Source of the DNA: Heracleum sosnowskyi
Taxonomy: Eukaryota; Streptophyta; Magnoliopsida; Apiales; Apiaceae
Length of the DNA: 64,000 bases
Direction: 5' to 3'
NCBI GenBank assembly: GCA_030848705.1
Contig: CM061238.1
Location: 53,607,133-53,671,132, forward strand
Below are positions 42,713 to 53,800 of the stretch, piece after piece. The position numbers and the translations under genes were made by a program. The first letter of the stretch is position 1, and each line of letters opens with the position of its first letter. Below the pieces are notes generated by a model. That model did no database searches, was not told where the DNA came from, and saw only the letters and a program-made list of their open reading frames with translations.

Positions 42713-44649
42713 TTACCAGGAAATCAATCTACCTCCCAGGAATTGACAACTCCCAGAGATACTCTTTCTATCCACAACACTACCTGCATAATCAAAATCT
42801 GTATATCCAACAAGATTAAAACCAGAATCTTTAGGGTACCAGATACCTAAATTAGGTTTACCCTTAAGATATCTCAAGTTTCTTTTAACAGCAACGAGAT
42901 GTAAATCTCTATGGTCCGCTTGGAACCTTGCACACAAGCATGTAGCATACATTCTTGCAGTAAGATAGAGTAAGGAGCCAATCATACCTCTGTAGCTTGT
43001 AACATCTACCTTGATAGAATTATCACAAGCCCCAAGTTTGACAGCTGTTGAAGATGGAGTCCTTGCTGATGCTGAATCCTCCATGTGATACTTCTTGAGG
43101 AGTTCTTTGAGATACTTGGATTGACAAATAAATATACCATTTGACATTTGACTTACTTGTAATCCAAGAAAGAACTTCAGCTCACCCATCATACTCATGT
43201 CAAACTTACTCTGTATTAGCTTAGCAAATCTCTTACAAAGATCATCATTAGTAGACCCAAATATGACGTCATCCACATAGACTTGGACTAATATCATATC
43301 ATTTTTGTGTTTCTTAGAAAAAATATTTTTGTCTATGATACCTCTAACAAAACCATTTTCTATAAGAAAACCAGAGAGAGTGTCATACCATTTTCTTGGG
43401 GCTTGTTTGAGACCATAGATTACCTTGAAGAGAAAGTACACAAAGTCCAGCAACTCCTGATTTTCAAAGCCAGGGGGTCGTTCAACATACACTTCTTCAT
43501 CTAGCTCACCATTCAGGAATGCACTCTTAACATCCATTTGATAGACTTTAAAATTAGAGTAAGCTGCAAATGCTAAGAACATCCTGATGGGCTCAAGTCT
43601 ATCCACTGGTGCATAGGTTTCATCATAATCAATGCCTTCATCTTGTGAATACCCTTGAGCAACCAATCTTGCTTTGTTCCTTGTAACAATACCATCCTCA
43701 TCTAGCTTGTTTCTGTATACCCATCTTGTACCAACTACTTTCCTGTTCTTTGGTCTAGGTACCAGCTTCCAGACTTGCTGTTTTTCAAATTGATTGAGTT
43801 CATCTTGCATAGCAATCACCCAATCTGGATCACTCAGTGCTTCCTCAGTCTTCTTTGGTTCCATCTCAGACAGAAACCCTGAATAATGACATTCATTCTG
43901 AGTAGCACTCCTAGTTCTAACTCCAACACCTCGATCACCAAGAAGATTTGATCTTGATGATTCGCCTTGAAATTCATCCTGGTGTTGTGAATGACTAGTT
44001 GACCCTTCATTTCCTCCCCCTGAGTTGTTGCTTGAGTCCCTTGCTGATTCTTCTCCAATGTTGGTGGTATCTCCATTGTTACCAATGTTTCCACCACCAC
44101 CACCATGATCATTATCATCATTATTATTATCATTACCAGCAACAATCTCAGGTGGGGCTTCATCATCTGATTCTGAGTCTGGAAAGTTATCAAACTTCAG
44201 TTCTTCAGATGAATCTTCTGTTTGGATACTAGGGAGCTTAGTGTCATCAAATGTAACATTGACACTTTCCTTCACGTGGTGATTGTCAATCAAGTACACC
44301 CTGTAAGATCTTCTGGAATAACCAACAAATATAGCTTCATATGCCTTGGCCTCAAACTTGCCACGTTTAACATCTCCATCCTTAAGCACAAAGCATTTTG
44401 CCCCAAATACATGAAAGTATTTGAGAGTTGGTTTATTGTTGTTCATGATCTCATACGGAGTCTTCATTAATTCCTTGTTGATTAAAGTTCGATTCTGAGT
44501 ATAACAAGCAGTATTTACAGCTTCAGCCCAGAAGTACATTGGAAGTCTTGATTCACTTAACATAGTCCTTGCAGCTTCAATCAATGTACGATTCTTCCTT
44601 TCTACCATTCCATTCTGTTGAGGAGTTCTAGGGGCTGAATATTGTCTTG
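42713..44649 (-). pseudogene. Sire-3 pol: integrase C-terminus, reverse transcriptase, RNase H start
   Basis: The frame starts within the integrase segment SAPRTPQQNGMVERKNRT and continues through YFWAEAVNTACY and a Gly/Asn-rich linker (about 44110-44040). RT follows (MDVKSAFLNGE, YVDDVIFGST near 43270), and RNase H up to QFLGGRLISW, where a TAA (42715-42713) stops it. Protease, the HHCC zinc region and the first two integrase catalytic Asp are absent upstream. The RT is otherwise open. Confidence 0.88.
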
Positions 44650-45779
44650 TTATTATTAACATGTTGACGTGGAGCAGTCATATCATCAGATACATGCTTA
44701 CTATTAAAATAAGCATACATAACATTAAATGCACAAGACATACAATTAACCACACCACATGCTTTATGAGACAGATTAATAGCAGGCATGTTAGTTCTAT
44801 TGTTGTTATGATCCACTTTATGAATGTCTGACTTAGTCTCCGTTGCTGAAACAACTTTGACATTATTCTCAGACATACATTTATTGGACTGAGCAAGTTC
44901 AAAAGCAAGATCCTCAACACGCATTTCCTCTTGGATAATAATGGAATATTCATTCAGAGGTTCTGCCAAGGATTCTCTAAATAAAGGTTTATCAATACCC
45001 TTAAGCACATATGGTACACCCCTTTCTTCAACACTGACTCTATTAGGGGTGTTTATGCTTAATTCTCCAATAGACTCATTATAGTCATAACCTATTCCAA
45101 CAGTTTGACCAATAATTTGTTTATTGAAGATTTCTTTAGCAGTCTTACAAGAATTATAGTAAGCATTTACCTTGGTTTCAAGTTCACTGATCTGATCCTT
45201 AAGAATGGTTTCCAATTGAATATAACAATTAACCCTATTCTCAAGAAATGCTATCTTCTTAGTGAGATCATCCTGATTAACATGCACAAGTCTTAATTCT
45301 TTTACCTCCTTTTCAAGAGCAGTGTTCAAAAGAATTATTCTATCATTTTCACTACGTGCACAAGAAACAGTACTACTAAGATGATAGATCATTTCAGAAT
45401 CAGTAAACTTTACCTCTGACATTAATGATGAAGTACTGCCTTCATTAGCCATTAAAGCTAGATTTCCAACTTCACCAGCTTCTTCATCACTATTCGTATC
45501 ATCCCAACTCTTTCCCTCGGCAACATAAGCTTTTCCAATCTTTTTCTTCTTGCTAGAATCATATGAGTTCCTTCTCACTTGCTTTGGCTTTCTGCATTCT
45601 GCAGCAAAGTGACCTAACTCATTACAATTGTAGCACCTGATTGTGCTTCTGTCCACGGTTCCAGTTTTATAGCCACCCCTTGTGCTACTTGAGGAAGAAG
45701 AACCACCTCTCTGAAACCTAGGCTTGAACTTAAGATTAGGGTTCCTTCTGAACCTGAAATTCCCAAACTTCTTCACTAT
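44650..45779 (-). pseudogene. Sire-3 gag C-terminal part, fused to integrase by deletion
   Basis: On the minus strand the frame enters from the Gypsy-B junction with basic gag sequence (RFRRNPNLKFKPRFQRGG). It has a CCHC knuckle CYNCNELGHFAAEC (about 45634-45593), an acidic linker and a long coiled coil (about 45380-45130). It then reaches the segment SHKACGVVNCMSCAFNVM. Near 44650 the sequence switches to integrase in another frame. Compared with Sire-2, the rest of gag, the protease and roughly the first 250 residues of integrase are gone. The frame extends to 45899 only by running through the Gypsy-B LTR. Confidence 0.85.
45775..45779. other. Presumed target duplication of Gypsy-B, left copy (actat)
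   Basis: These are the five bases next to the LTR start at 45780. The right copy is outside the window, so this is a prediction. Confidence 0.5.
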
Positions 45780-46548
45780 TGTAATAGACCAAGGTATTTT
45801 AATAATATTACATTGCTTGAGTATCGTGTGCGGCGATAATATAGTACAGTTGGGATATATAGATGTATATATATATGTGTACTCTAGTTGACGAGTCAAC
45901 GCTATCTGTGTAAGTCAGTATGGATTTACGTGCTTGTATGATTTGAATGCGTAACTGTGTGAATTGAAATGTTTAAGTGAGTTATTTGTATCTTAGAGTC
46001 ATTTTAAAAGCACTGTTGGACTTTTATCAAATCATCAAAGTGTCTATAAATCATAAAAACCTTCTCTATAATGTCTATGTTATATTTGGAGACTTTTTAA
46101 AAATATAAGTTTATTTTAATTGGGCACCAATGATTTATTATGATTTTTTTTAAATCATGATTTTCCTTAAAGATGTATTAAACTGTAAAATCTCTAGTTA
46201 AATATCTATAAGTCACAAAAATATGATCTTCATATGTATGTGTTCCTAATTTTATATTCTTGGTTATAAAAATGAGAGTTTATTTATTTTCGGGTTTTAA
46301 GGATTTTTAAATGATTTTATATAGCAACTTTCGAATTAAAGTGTACTTCTTGTAAAATTCATATCTCAATATATATAAGCCCTAAAAATATTTTAAAAAT
46401 ATGTGTGTGAACCTCAGTAGGTGTATTTTGTTTTAAAATTTTAAAATTTCAGAATTTATACAAAACCCATTTATTTTGATTTAAATGGCTATTAAAATAG
46501 TGTTTAAGTGGAAAGTGGGGTGTGAAAGGACAAGACTACCCTTGCAAG

Positions 46549-46557
46549 TGATAAAAG
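46549..46557 (+). promoter_or_regulatory. TATA-like box 1 in Gypsy-B LTR
   Basis: tgataaaag is followed by a long CT-rich stretch. The Gypsy-A LTR has TTATAAAA before a CT-rich block at the corresponding place. This conservation favours it as a real promoter element. Confidence 0.45.
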
Positions 46558-47957
46558 CCTTTTTTCTCTCTTTCTTCCTCATTCCACCAGCTCTCTCTCT
46601 TTTTTTTTTCTCTCAACCCCGTGAGCTCCCTCCCCCTTTACTTTTCATTTCTTTGATTCTTTTAAGCAAGTTTTATGAAATTTCTTGGGTGTTAAAGGTT
46701 GTTTAAGTGTTAAGTGTTGATGGGTTGAGCTTTTCCTTGAGTTTTGTTGGTTGCATGCAAGTATATATTCGGGTGTAAGTATATGTGTGTCATAGAGAAC
46801 TCAAACCTTGCATGCAATAAGATTTAATAGCTTAATGAAGGTTGTTAATGGATGGGTTGCAAGAAATTCGAAGTTTGAAGGTGATTTGTGTCGGGGTGCC
46901 GATCCTATGGCTACCATCGAACCAAAACCCCATCGGAAATGATTCCAAAGATGATCCGGTGGGCTTGATGATGATGATTTTGATGTTATTATGCTTGATT
47001 GATAAAGTAGTAAGTGTATGTATGATTTAATTAAGTAGCATGTGATTCTTATTCAAGGATCTTAAGTTGTATAGCTTGTAAATGGTGTTCATAAAGTGGG
47101 TTATGCTTGAATGGATGTCCTTAGTTGATTTTGTTAAAGAAAGAAACTTGCATGTGGTTTTCTTGTTGATCTTGTAAATTTCCAGATTTTATTAAGTTCA
47201 AATCTTAAGTTGTTAAGTGATGTTTCTTTTTGTAGTGAATTTGTTGACAATTATAGTGATCTGCTGCCTTGTATAAATTGTATAAATTCGAGTTTTAATC
47301 AGATGATGTTCGTTTATAAGTCATTAGAAAGGTATTACAATTGTCTACAAGTTTCGTTTTATATGTTTTCTGAAATTCCAATCCGAAGTTTGAGATTTCG
47401 GCACTTTAAAAATTCGACCAGAAGTGTTTAGTCATTGTGAGCCCTGTTTTCAAAAATTCATAGTAAATCGATCGTACATTCAAATTTTCTGAGCCATATC
47501 ATTCTGGAAATCTTTTTTCGAAACCTACAATGCTTATTTACATTTCATTTCCAGATTCTGTGATTTTAGTACACTAAACTTAGAAATACTAATGTGCATA
47601 TGTTCTGACTCTGTTCTAGCAGTCCACTTTTTAATTGTTTCAGAATTCATTACTTATCCATTTTTAACGAACCTTACCATTCTGGAAAGGTCTCGGAATT
47701 TCCTTCGAGTTTTGTGTTCGGTACTTTTCAATTTGAGATTGTCTTGTTAGAGTAAATTGAACTTCTTGCAGAACTGGTCATTGGTAATATCAAGTGTATC
47801 GGTCGTGTGGTATTGTGTATGGTTCTATTAGGCTTAGGGTTAGTAAGGTAAGGTATACTTGTTGTCAAATAAGTGGAATACTTGAGTTGGTTTATAAATA
47901 TTTAAGTTTAATTATGTTTGTTTGGTGGTTAGTCGGATGTATCCTCGACTGGTTAGA

Positions 47958-47967
47958 CTATAAATAG
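47958..47967 (+). promoter_or_regulatory. TATA-like box 2 in Gypsy-B LTR
   Basis: ctataaatagagg is a closer match to the plant TATA consensus, with a likely start near 47990. It is repeated at 57752-57761 in LTR 2. Which of the two boxes is used cannot be decided from sequence. Confidence 0.5.
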
Positions 47968-48277
47968 AGGAAGTGCTGCCGAAATTTCTATAACTACAAA
48001 CCTTTCTAAAAACCTTATCGGCGCCTTTCTCAATTTAAGTCTTTGGTTATCAATCAGAGTACTATAGCACATTAAATGTGTTGTGTGCTAATTGCTTATG
48101 TGTAAAGGTGTAATTATATATGTATATACATAGGTATAGGATTTACGGCAAGGCAAGAGAGACTAACGCGAAGTATTACCTTTCGATTATAGGTCCGAGC
48201 AGAAGCAGACCAGGAAAGAAAATAGCAGTTGAGTCATTAAGGAACACCAAGAGTCGGAAGTGAAGCAGCCTGTTAAG

Positions 48278-49419
48278 GCAAGTGATCACTTTAACCCCCT
48301 TATTGGTTGATAATTATAAGTATAATGCACTGCTATCATACCATGTCATTGCCATGTCATAATACCTTTGTTAAACCCTTGGAAACAAATTCGAATTCTC
48401 AAGTTTCATATTGCTATTGCTCAAATCATTTGAAATATACCCTGAGATCATGTGAACCCTGATAACCCTGAGATTTCCATATTGCTATCATATTGTGTTC
48501 ACACCCTACTGTAATACCTTTGATATACTCTTGAATCGGTTTCAAATGATAAATTTGTTATACCTTGCTTGATAAATTCCATAAGGATAATATCTTCGAT
48601 CAATGTATTGAATTCCTTTGAATAACCTTTTAAATATCCCCTCACACTGATTGTGAAAACTATACTTGGTTATAAACCAGATGGACAATTCCTTACTTGC
48701 TGATATAGATTCTGTCATCTTCCTGATCGATCATTTTAATATGATATAATACTTTGTGATCACTATCTCGACCCATTTGAACAGTTATACCTTAATACTT
48801 GGAAGAAATTGTATAGTTTAATTCCATCATGTTTTATAAGATAAAACCCCTTATGCTAGGCTGGTCTTTTGTCAGTAAGTATAAGGAAGGCCATGCGGTT
48901 TGATACTGAAAGTGATTGAAAAATGTTTAAAATGGATTTTTGAAACTATGGGATAAAAACAAAATGTTTTAGACCGTGACGCCGGTCTGTTAATTTTATG
49001 GCTTTACTGAGCCATGGCCAATGTCAATAAGTGCTAACTAGGGATCCCAAAATAAAGGAGGAATCACACGTAAGGGTGTGATATCCGGAGCTATTCGCGG
49101 GCTGATCACCCGGCTAGCTCGTAGCGATCGATTGAAATCCCAAAAATTTAATTATAAATTTAAAAGTGCTGATTAATATCAAAAACTCTGATTATTGTAT
49201 TTTCGAAACTATATTCGTTTAACTTATGTATATTAAGGTTGTCTCTTCAGAATTGAAATTCAGACTCCATTATTATTCCTGTTGGAAACCTCGTTTTAGA
49301 TTCATGTGAAATCTGACAACTGTGTCACTATCACACTTTGAGCCGTTTTATAGCTTGTTATTTTATATTCGCACTTGCTGAGCATTTGGCTCATTACCTT
49401 GCTTTCTAACCTTTTTCAG
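48278..49419 (+). other. Possible GC-AG intron upstream of the H3-like exon
   Basis: The donor is AAG|GCAAGT at 48278, the standard form of GC donors. The acceptor is ctttctaacctttttcag at 49419, with a branch-like ctaac and a pyrimidine tract. The sequence before the donor is GA-rich, as exons often are. This is a prediction only. Confidence 0.35.
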
Positions 49420-49431
49420 CTAGTCTAGAAG

Positions 49432-49509
49432 ATGGTGCGAACTTACCGTACTGCCCGTAAGAGAACCGGTGGGACTGGTAGAGCATTACGAGATCAGTTG
49501 GTGAGACAG
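49432..49509 (+). CDS. Gypsy-B leader exon 1: histone-H3-tail-like peptide
   Basis: ATG at 49432 opens 26 codons that end exactly at a donor CAG|GTAGGG. Unspliced, the frame stops four codons later. The peptide contains RTYRTARKRTGG. Histone H3 residues 2-13 read RTKQTARKSTGG, so nine of twelve positions are identical, including K9 with its TARK context, while K4 is replaced by Tyr. The exon lies in the LTR about 220 bases before its end and would be in R-U5 of the transcript. It is unchanged in LTR 2 (59224-59301), and a divergent version occurs in Gypsy-A. Splicing and function are inferred; the resemblance is seen directly. Confidence 0.6.
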
Positions 49510-49956
49510 GTAGGGTGTTAGCAGCAGATTAGATCACTCTAGTTGTCAGGATGTAAACATTTGGAAGTGTAATAGCGGGTTGTAATAACGGTAGATATTG
49601 TTTTCATACTTGAACCTGTTGGCATCCTAGGTTGTGGGGTTGTGGTATTATATTTTGTGGATGTATCACCCGTCTTTATTATATAATTGTAATTATTATG
49701 TTAGTTTAGATTTGGGGGTGTTACAAGTTGGTATCAGAGCCACAGGTTCGAGTCACTGAAGCAATATAGGTTTAAGTTAACGGGATCAGAATTAATACTT
49801 GGGATGAGTGTAATAAAAAGGACTAGACCTTAAGGGTGAGTCGTTAGAACTTTTCGTAACCTTAAACCTCGTGACCAAGATAGGTAGGTTGTAAGGTGTA
49901 ATTGTGGGAATACTAATGTATAGTATATATATATGTATATATATGTATTTTTACAG
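49510..49956 (+). other. Predicted intron spanning LTR end and PBS (Gypsy-B)
   Basis: The donor is CAG|GTAGGG at 49510 and the acceptor tatatgtatttttacag at 49956. The intron is 447 bases with phase 0 at both sides. Removing it joins exon 1 to the leader ORF without a frame change. Both sites are conserved in the second unit (59302-59751). The PBS lies inside the intron, so spliced RNA could not be reverse transcribed. This fits a subgenomic mRNA. Confidence 0.55.
49729..49740 (+). other. Primer binding site, Gypsy-B unit 1
   Basis: tggtatcagagc lies three bases after the LTR end and is of tRNA-Met type. Confidence 0.93.
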
Positions 49957-50487
49957 CAGCAAGCTCGGCGAGTTCCCTCTCCTGTACCTTCTGACGATTC
50001 AGATTCTGATAGCCATATTCTTGTGCACTCGGGTTCCATGGCTGGTCGAGAGATTGGTAGTTCGAGTGGTTATGCTAGATCTCGTAGGTCTTCATCTCCT
50101 GATTCCCCACCCGGCTTAGGGATTTCGGGTATTCAGTCTCGTTCTCGATCTGCCTGTGCTATCCCTACTATGGCCTCTGGTTCTAGTGTTTCGGGTTCTC
50201 TAGAGATGGTCCCAGTTTCGGTTTATGAGGCTATGTGTAAGGAATGTGATAATGTGCATGATTACAACAACCAGCTGAGGTCCATGATGGACACGTATAC
50301 GGATAGGATGCGCGAGCAGCCTCAGGATCCAGTCATTGTCACTAGGCTCCAAACCCTGATCCAGATTGTGAGGAACCGGATGGATGAGATGCCTCCCCCT
50401 ACGAACGTGAAGTTTGGTAAGGCATTAATGGTGTGCCAGATGGTGACTGACGAGCTTCAGAGCATAGTGGACCAGCTCCAGATGTAG
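49957..50487 (+). CDS. Gypsy-B leader protein ORF (upstream of gag), unit 1
   Basis: About 176 codons run to TAG at 50485-50487, entered at the predicted acceptor. An ATG at 49933 exists but lies in the TA repeat and the acceptor tract, so it is a poor start. The first half is disordered and Ser/Arg/Asp-rich (SDDSDSDSH, SRRSSSPDSPPG). The second half is probably helical (YEAMCKECDNVHDYNNQLRSMM, VIVTRLQTLIQIVRNRM). There is no gag, zinc-knuckle or enzyme motif. The unit 2 copy differs by one residue (Ser to Leu), whereas gag-pol has decayed more. Ogre-type gypsy elements also have an ORF before gag; I see no evidence that this one is related. Function is unknown. Confidence 0.7.
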   Translation, partial: QQARRVPSPVPSDDSDSDSHILVHSGSMAGREIGSSSGYARSRRSSSPDSPPGLGISGIQSRSRSACAIPTMASGSSVSGSLEMVPVSVYEAMCKECDNVHDYNNQLRSMMDTYTDRMREQPQDPVIVTRLQTLIQIVRNRMDEMPPPTNVKFGKALMVCQMVTDELQSIVDQLQM

Positions 50488-50862
50488 ACGATCGTGTTAT
50501 TAGTTATATCGATGTTAGAATAGCGGATAGCCTAGCTATCATTTTCCTCGCATCTACCATTGATGTCGGATTTATGCTACTGTTGTTGTTGTATTCTGCT
50601 AAACCTTATCGTGCAAACTTTTGGGTTGTTAAATTCTATTAGACTTTATCATGAGTTCAGTAATTGTGGGATAGTTTCCCCAGATTCCATAATCTGTTGT
50701 TCAATATTCACACTTCCATAATTTCATAACGTATATTTTGTTCCTAGTATACATTTATATCCTGCATCTAACTATCTAAACAAATGTTTCGATTTTTGAT
50801 GCTTGCCAAACATATATTGTCAATTTTGTAAACCTGTATTGATTTTTTTTTATTACCATCAG
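50488..50862 (+). other. Gypsy-B leader-gag spacer with acceptor-like end
   Basis: This is a non-coding spacer. It ends gatttttttttattaccatcag at 50862, three bases before the gag ATG, which looks like a 3' splice site. It is conserved at 60657 in unit 2. Confidence 0.45.
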
Positions 50863-50865
50863 ATC

Positions 50866-53800
50866 ATGCCGCCCAGAAAGAGAACAACCACAAGAGCTCC
50901 AGCTCATTCCGCCACCTCAAATCGAGATAACCCTCATAATCCTGAAAATCCTCAGGTAGAATTAACCCAGTTTGTACAGCTTCTACAACAACAGACTGCT
51001 ACTCTTGCCCAACAACAGCAAATTATCCAAACGCAATAGCAGAAATTGCAACAGCAACCACCTAATCAGCCTGTAGCAAACTTCAAGGCATTTCAAGCGG
51101 TTAAACCTCCCGAATTTCAAGGATCGACATATCCGACTGAAGCTCAGAAATGGTTAAAGGAAATTGAGAAAGCGTTCGTGTTAATTCAGGTTAGTGAGGA
51201 ACAGAAAACGAACTTCGCCAGCTATATGTTGAAAGGTGAAGCCAATTATTGGTGGGAAGCAACTAAGGCATTAGAAGAAGAGGAATTAGTAACTTGGGAT
51301 AGATTTAAGCAGTTGTTTATGGAGCAATACTTTCCAAGGTATATGAAGGCTCAGATGGAGTTAAAGTTTTTCGAATTGAAACAGAATAATATGAGTGTGG
51401 CTGAATATGAGAGGAAGTTTACAGAGTTGGCAAGATTTGTGCCAGAGTATGTGGATTCGGAAGAAAAGAAGGCAAGGAGATTCCAACAAGGATTGAAACC
51501 ATGGATTAGAGGACGAATAGCTATGTTAGAACTCAATACATATGCAGAGGTGATGCAAAAGGCGATTATTGTAGAAGGTGAAAGTGATCAGAGTCCAAAG
51601 GAAAAATTTGATAAGAAAAGGAAATTTGGACAAAGGGATGAAGGATCAAACCAGGATGTGGTGACAAATAAGTTTGTGAAAAAGTCAGGGTTCCAGATAC
51701 CCAGTGGAGTAGGAAGATTTCAGAAGAATAACAATAATAGAAACCAAGGAAACAGGATGCAAATTCAAGGGCAACAGCAAAAGACTCAGCAGATGGTGGT
51801 CCCTGAATGTAAGATTTGTTTGAAGAAACACACGGGAGAATGCAGGAAAGCGGGTATAGTGTGTTATAAGTGTAATGCGAGAGGACACTACTCCAAAGAA
51901 TGCCCAAATGCTAGTCAAGTTCAGAGAACCAATGTGACATGTTTCAAGTGTGGAAAGGTGGGACACATTTCTAAGGACTGTAAGGTCCCGGTGAAGAACA
52001 ACAATTTGATGAGGATGGCGACAGCCCCAACACCATATTTTGTCCAACCAGCTCCGTCAATGGTTAGTTATGATTCTGTGCCTCAAGCTCCAGGACAACG
52101 ACTCTTAGGCTACCAAGACCCCATTCCTTTAGACCAGGTCAGAACCTTGAATATGAGCATGACAGACGCTGTGCAGAGTTTAGAAGTAGTAGAAGGTACG
52201 CTTCTTGTTAATTCTATTTTAGCAAAAGTATTGATTGATACCGGTGCGACTAGGTCATTTATATCTAAAGAGTTTGCCGTAAAATTGGGTTGTGCGACTT
52301 TAAGGTTAGAAGGTATGTTTAATATAGTATTAGCCAATCAGGAGCAAGTACAAGTGAATCAAGTTTGTCCGAAATATGAGGTTAGTATAGAAGGTTATCC
52401 TTTCCCTGTAAATTTGATACCCTTCCAGTTAGGGGAATTTGATGTTATACTGGGAATGGATTGGTTGATAGAGCATAATGCACAAATCGATTGTAGGAAT
52501 AAGAAAGTAATTCTACATACGTCAAAAGGAAAGAAAGTGGTATTTAAAGGACAGAAGCAGAAAAATTTGTTTATTACTATGATGCAAGCTAGAAGATTAA
52601 TGAGACATGGGTGTAAAGCTTATCTTACGTATGTGATAGATAAGAGTAAGGAAGGACCTAAGCTAGAAGATATTCATGTAGTTAACGAATTTCCAGACGT
52701 TTTTCCCGATGAGTTACCAGGTTTACCTCCAGACCGACAGATCGAATTTTTGATAGAATTAGCTCCAGGTTCAGAACCAGTGTCGAAAGCGCCGTATCGC
52801 ATGGCTCCAGCGGAAATGAAAGAACTAGCATCGCAGTTGCAAGATTTGTTGGATAAAGGAGTTATAAGGCCAAGTTCATCACCCTGGGGAGCTCCAGTTT
52901 TGTTTGTAAGGAAAAAGGACGGAAGCATGAGGTTGTGTATAGATTATCGTGAGTTGAATAAGTTAACTATCAAGAACAAGTATCCGTTGCCAAGGATTGA
53001 TGATTTGTTTGACCAGTTAAAAGGAGCAACAAGTTTCTCAAAGATTGATCTACGCTCAGGATATCATCAACTGAAGATTAAGCCGGAAGATGTGCCTAAG
53101 ACAACGTTCAGAACTAGGTACGGGCATTATGAGTTTTTAGTAATGGCTTTTGGATTAACAAATGCGCCCGCAGCTTTTATGGATTTGATGAACCGGGTGT
53201 TCAAGAAATATTTAGATAAGTTCGTGATAGTGTTCATCGATGATATATTGATTTATTCAAAGACGGAAGCGGAACATGCGGAACATTTAAGGTTGGCGTT
53301 AGAGATTTTGAGGAAAGAGAAGTTATATGCGAAGTTTTCTAAATGCGAGTTTTGGTTAAAAGAAGTACAGTTTCTTGGACATAGAATTAGTCGTGAAGGT
53401 GTAAAAGTGGATCCAGCCAAGATCGAAGCTGTGATGAAATGGGAAAGACCAAGGACACCGACTGAAGTCAGAAGCTTCTTAGGATTGGCAGGATATTATC
53501 ATAGATTTGTAAAGGACTTTTCAAAGATTTCAGTGCCATTAACCAAGTTGACCAGGAAGAATGAGAAGTTTGAGTGGAATAATAAATGTGAGGATAGTTT
53601 CCAAGAACTTAAGCAAAGATTGGTAACAGCTCCAGTGTTAGTGTTGCCTGATGATAAAGGAGATTTTGTGATATTCAGCGACGCGTCACTTAAGGGATTA
53701 GGATGCGTTTTGATGCAGCATGGCAAAGTAATCGCGTATGCCTCCCGTCAACTCAAGCCACATGAACAGAGATATCCTACGCATGATTTAGAACTAGCGG

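Larger units (their letters stand above)
42226..45779 (-). mobile_element. Sire-3: decayed minus-strand Sirevirus, split by Sire-2 and Gypsy-B
   Basis: On the minus strand it contains gag (45779-44650), fused by deletion to the integrase C-terminus, RT and part of RNase H, with the pol stop at 42481-42479. It hosts Sire-2 in its 3' region and is cut at 45779 by Gypsy-B. It is the oldest coding layer of this cluster and is heavily damaged. Confidence 0.85.
45780..49725 (+). repeat. Gypsy-B LTR 1 (3946 bp)
   Basis: It starts TGTAATAGACCAAGG and ends GGGGGTGTTACA. It contains two TATA-like boxes, a CT-rich block (46555-46620), splice-like sites and the H3-like exon (49432-49509). Several short frames in it recur in LTR 2 but show no domain. 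Confidence 0.93.

Noticed and set aside
46842..47030. 62-codon frame repeated at 56636-56824
   Set aside because: It lies in the Gypsy-B LTR and is repeated because the LTRs are copies. Low complexity (runs of Met/Leu) and no motif.
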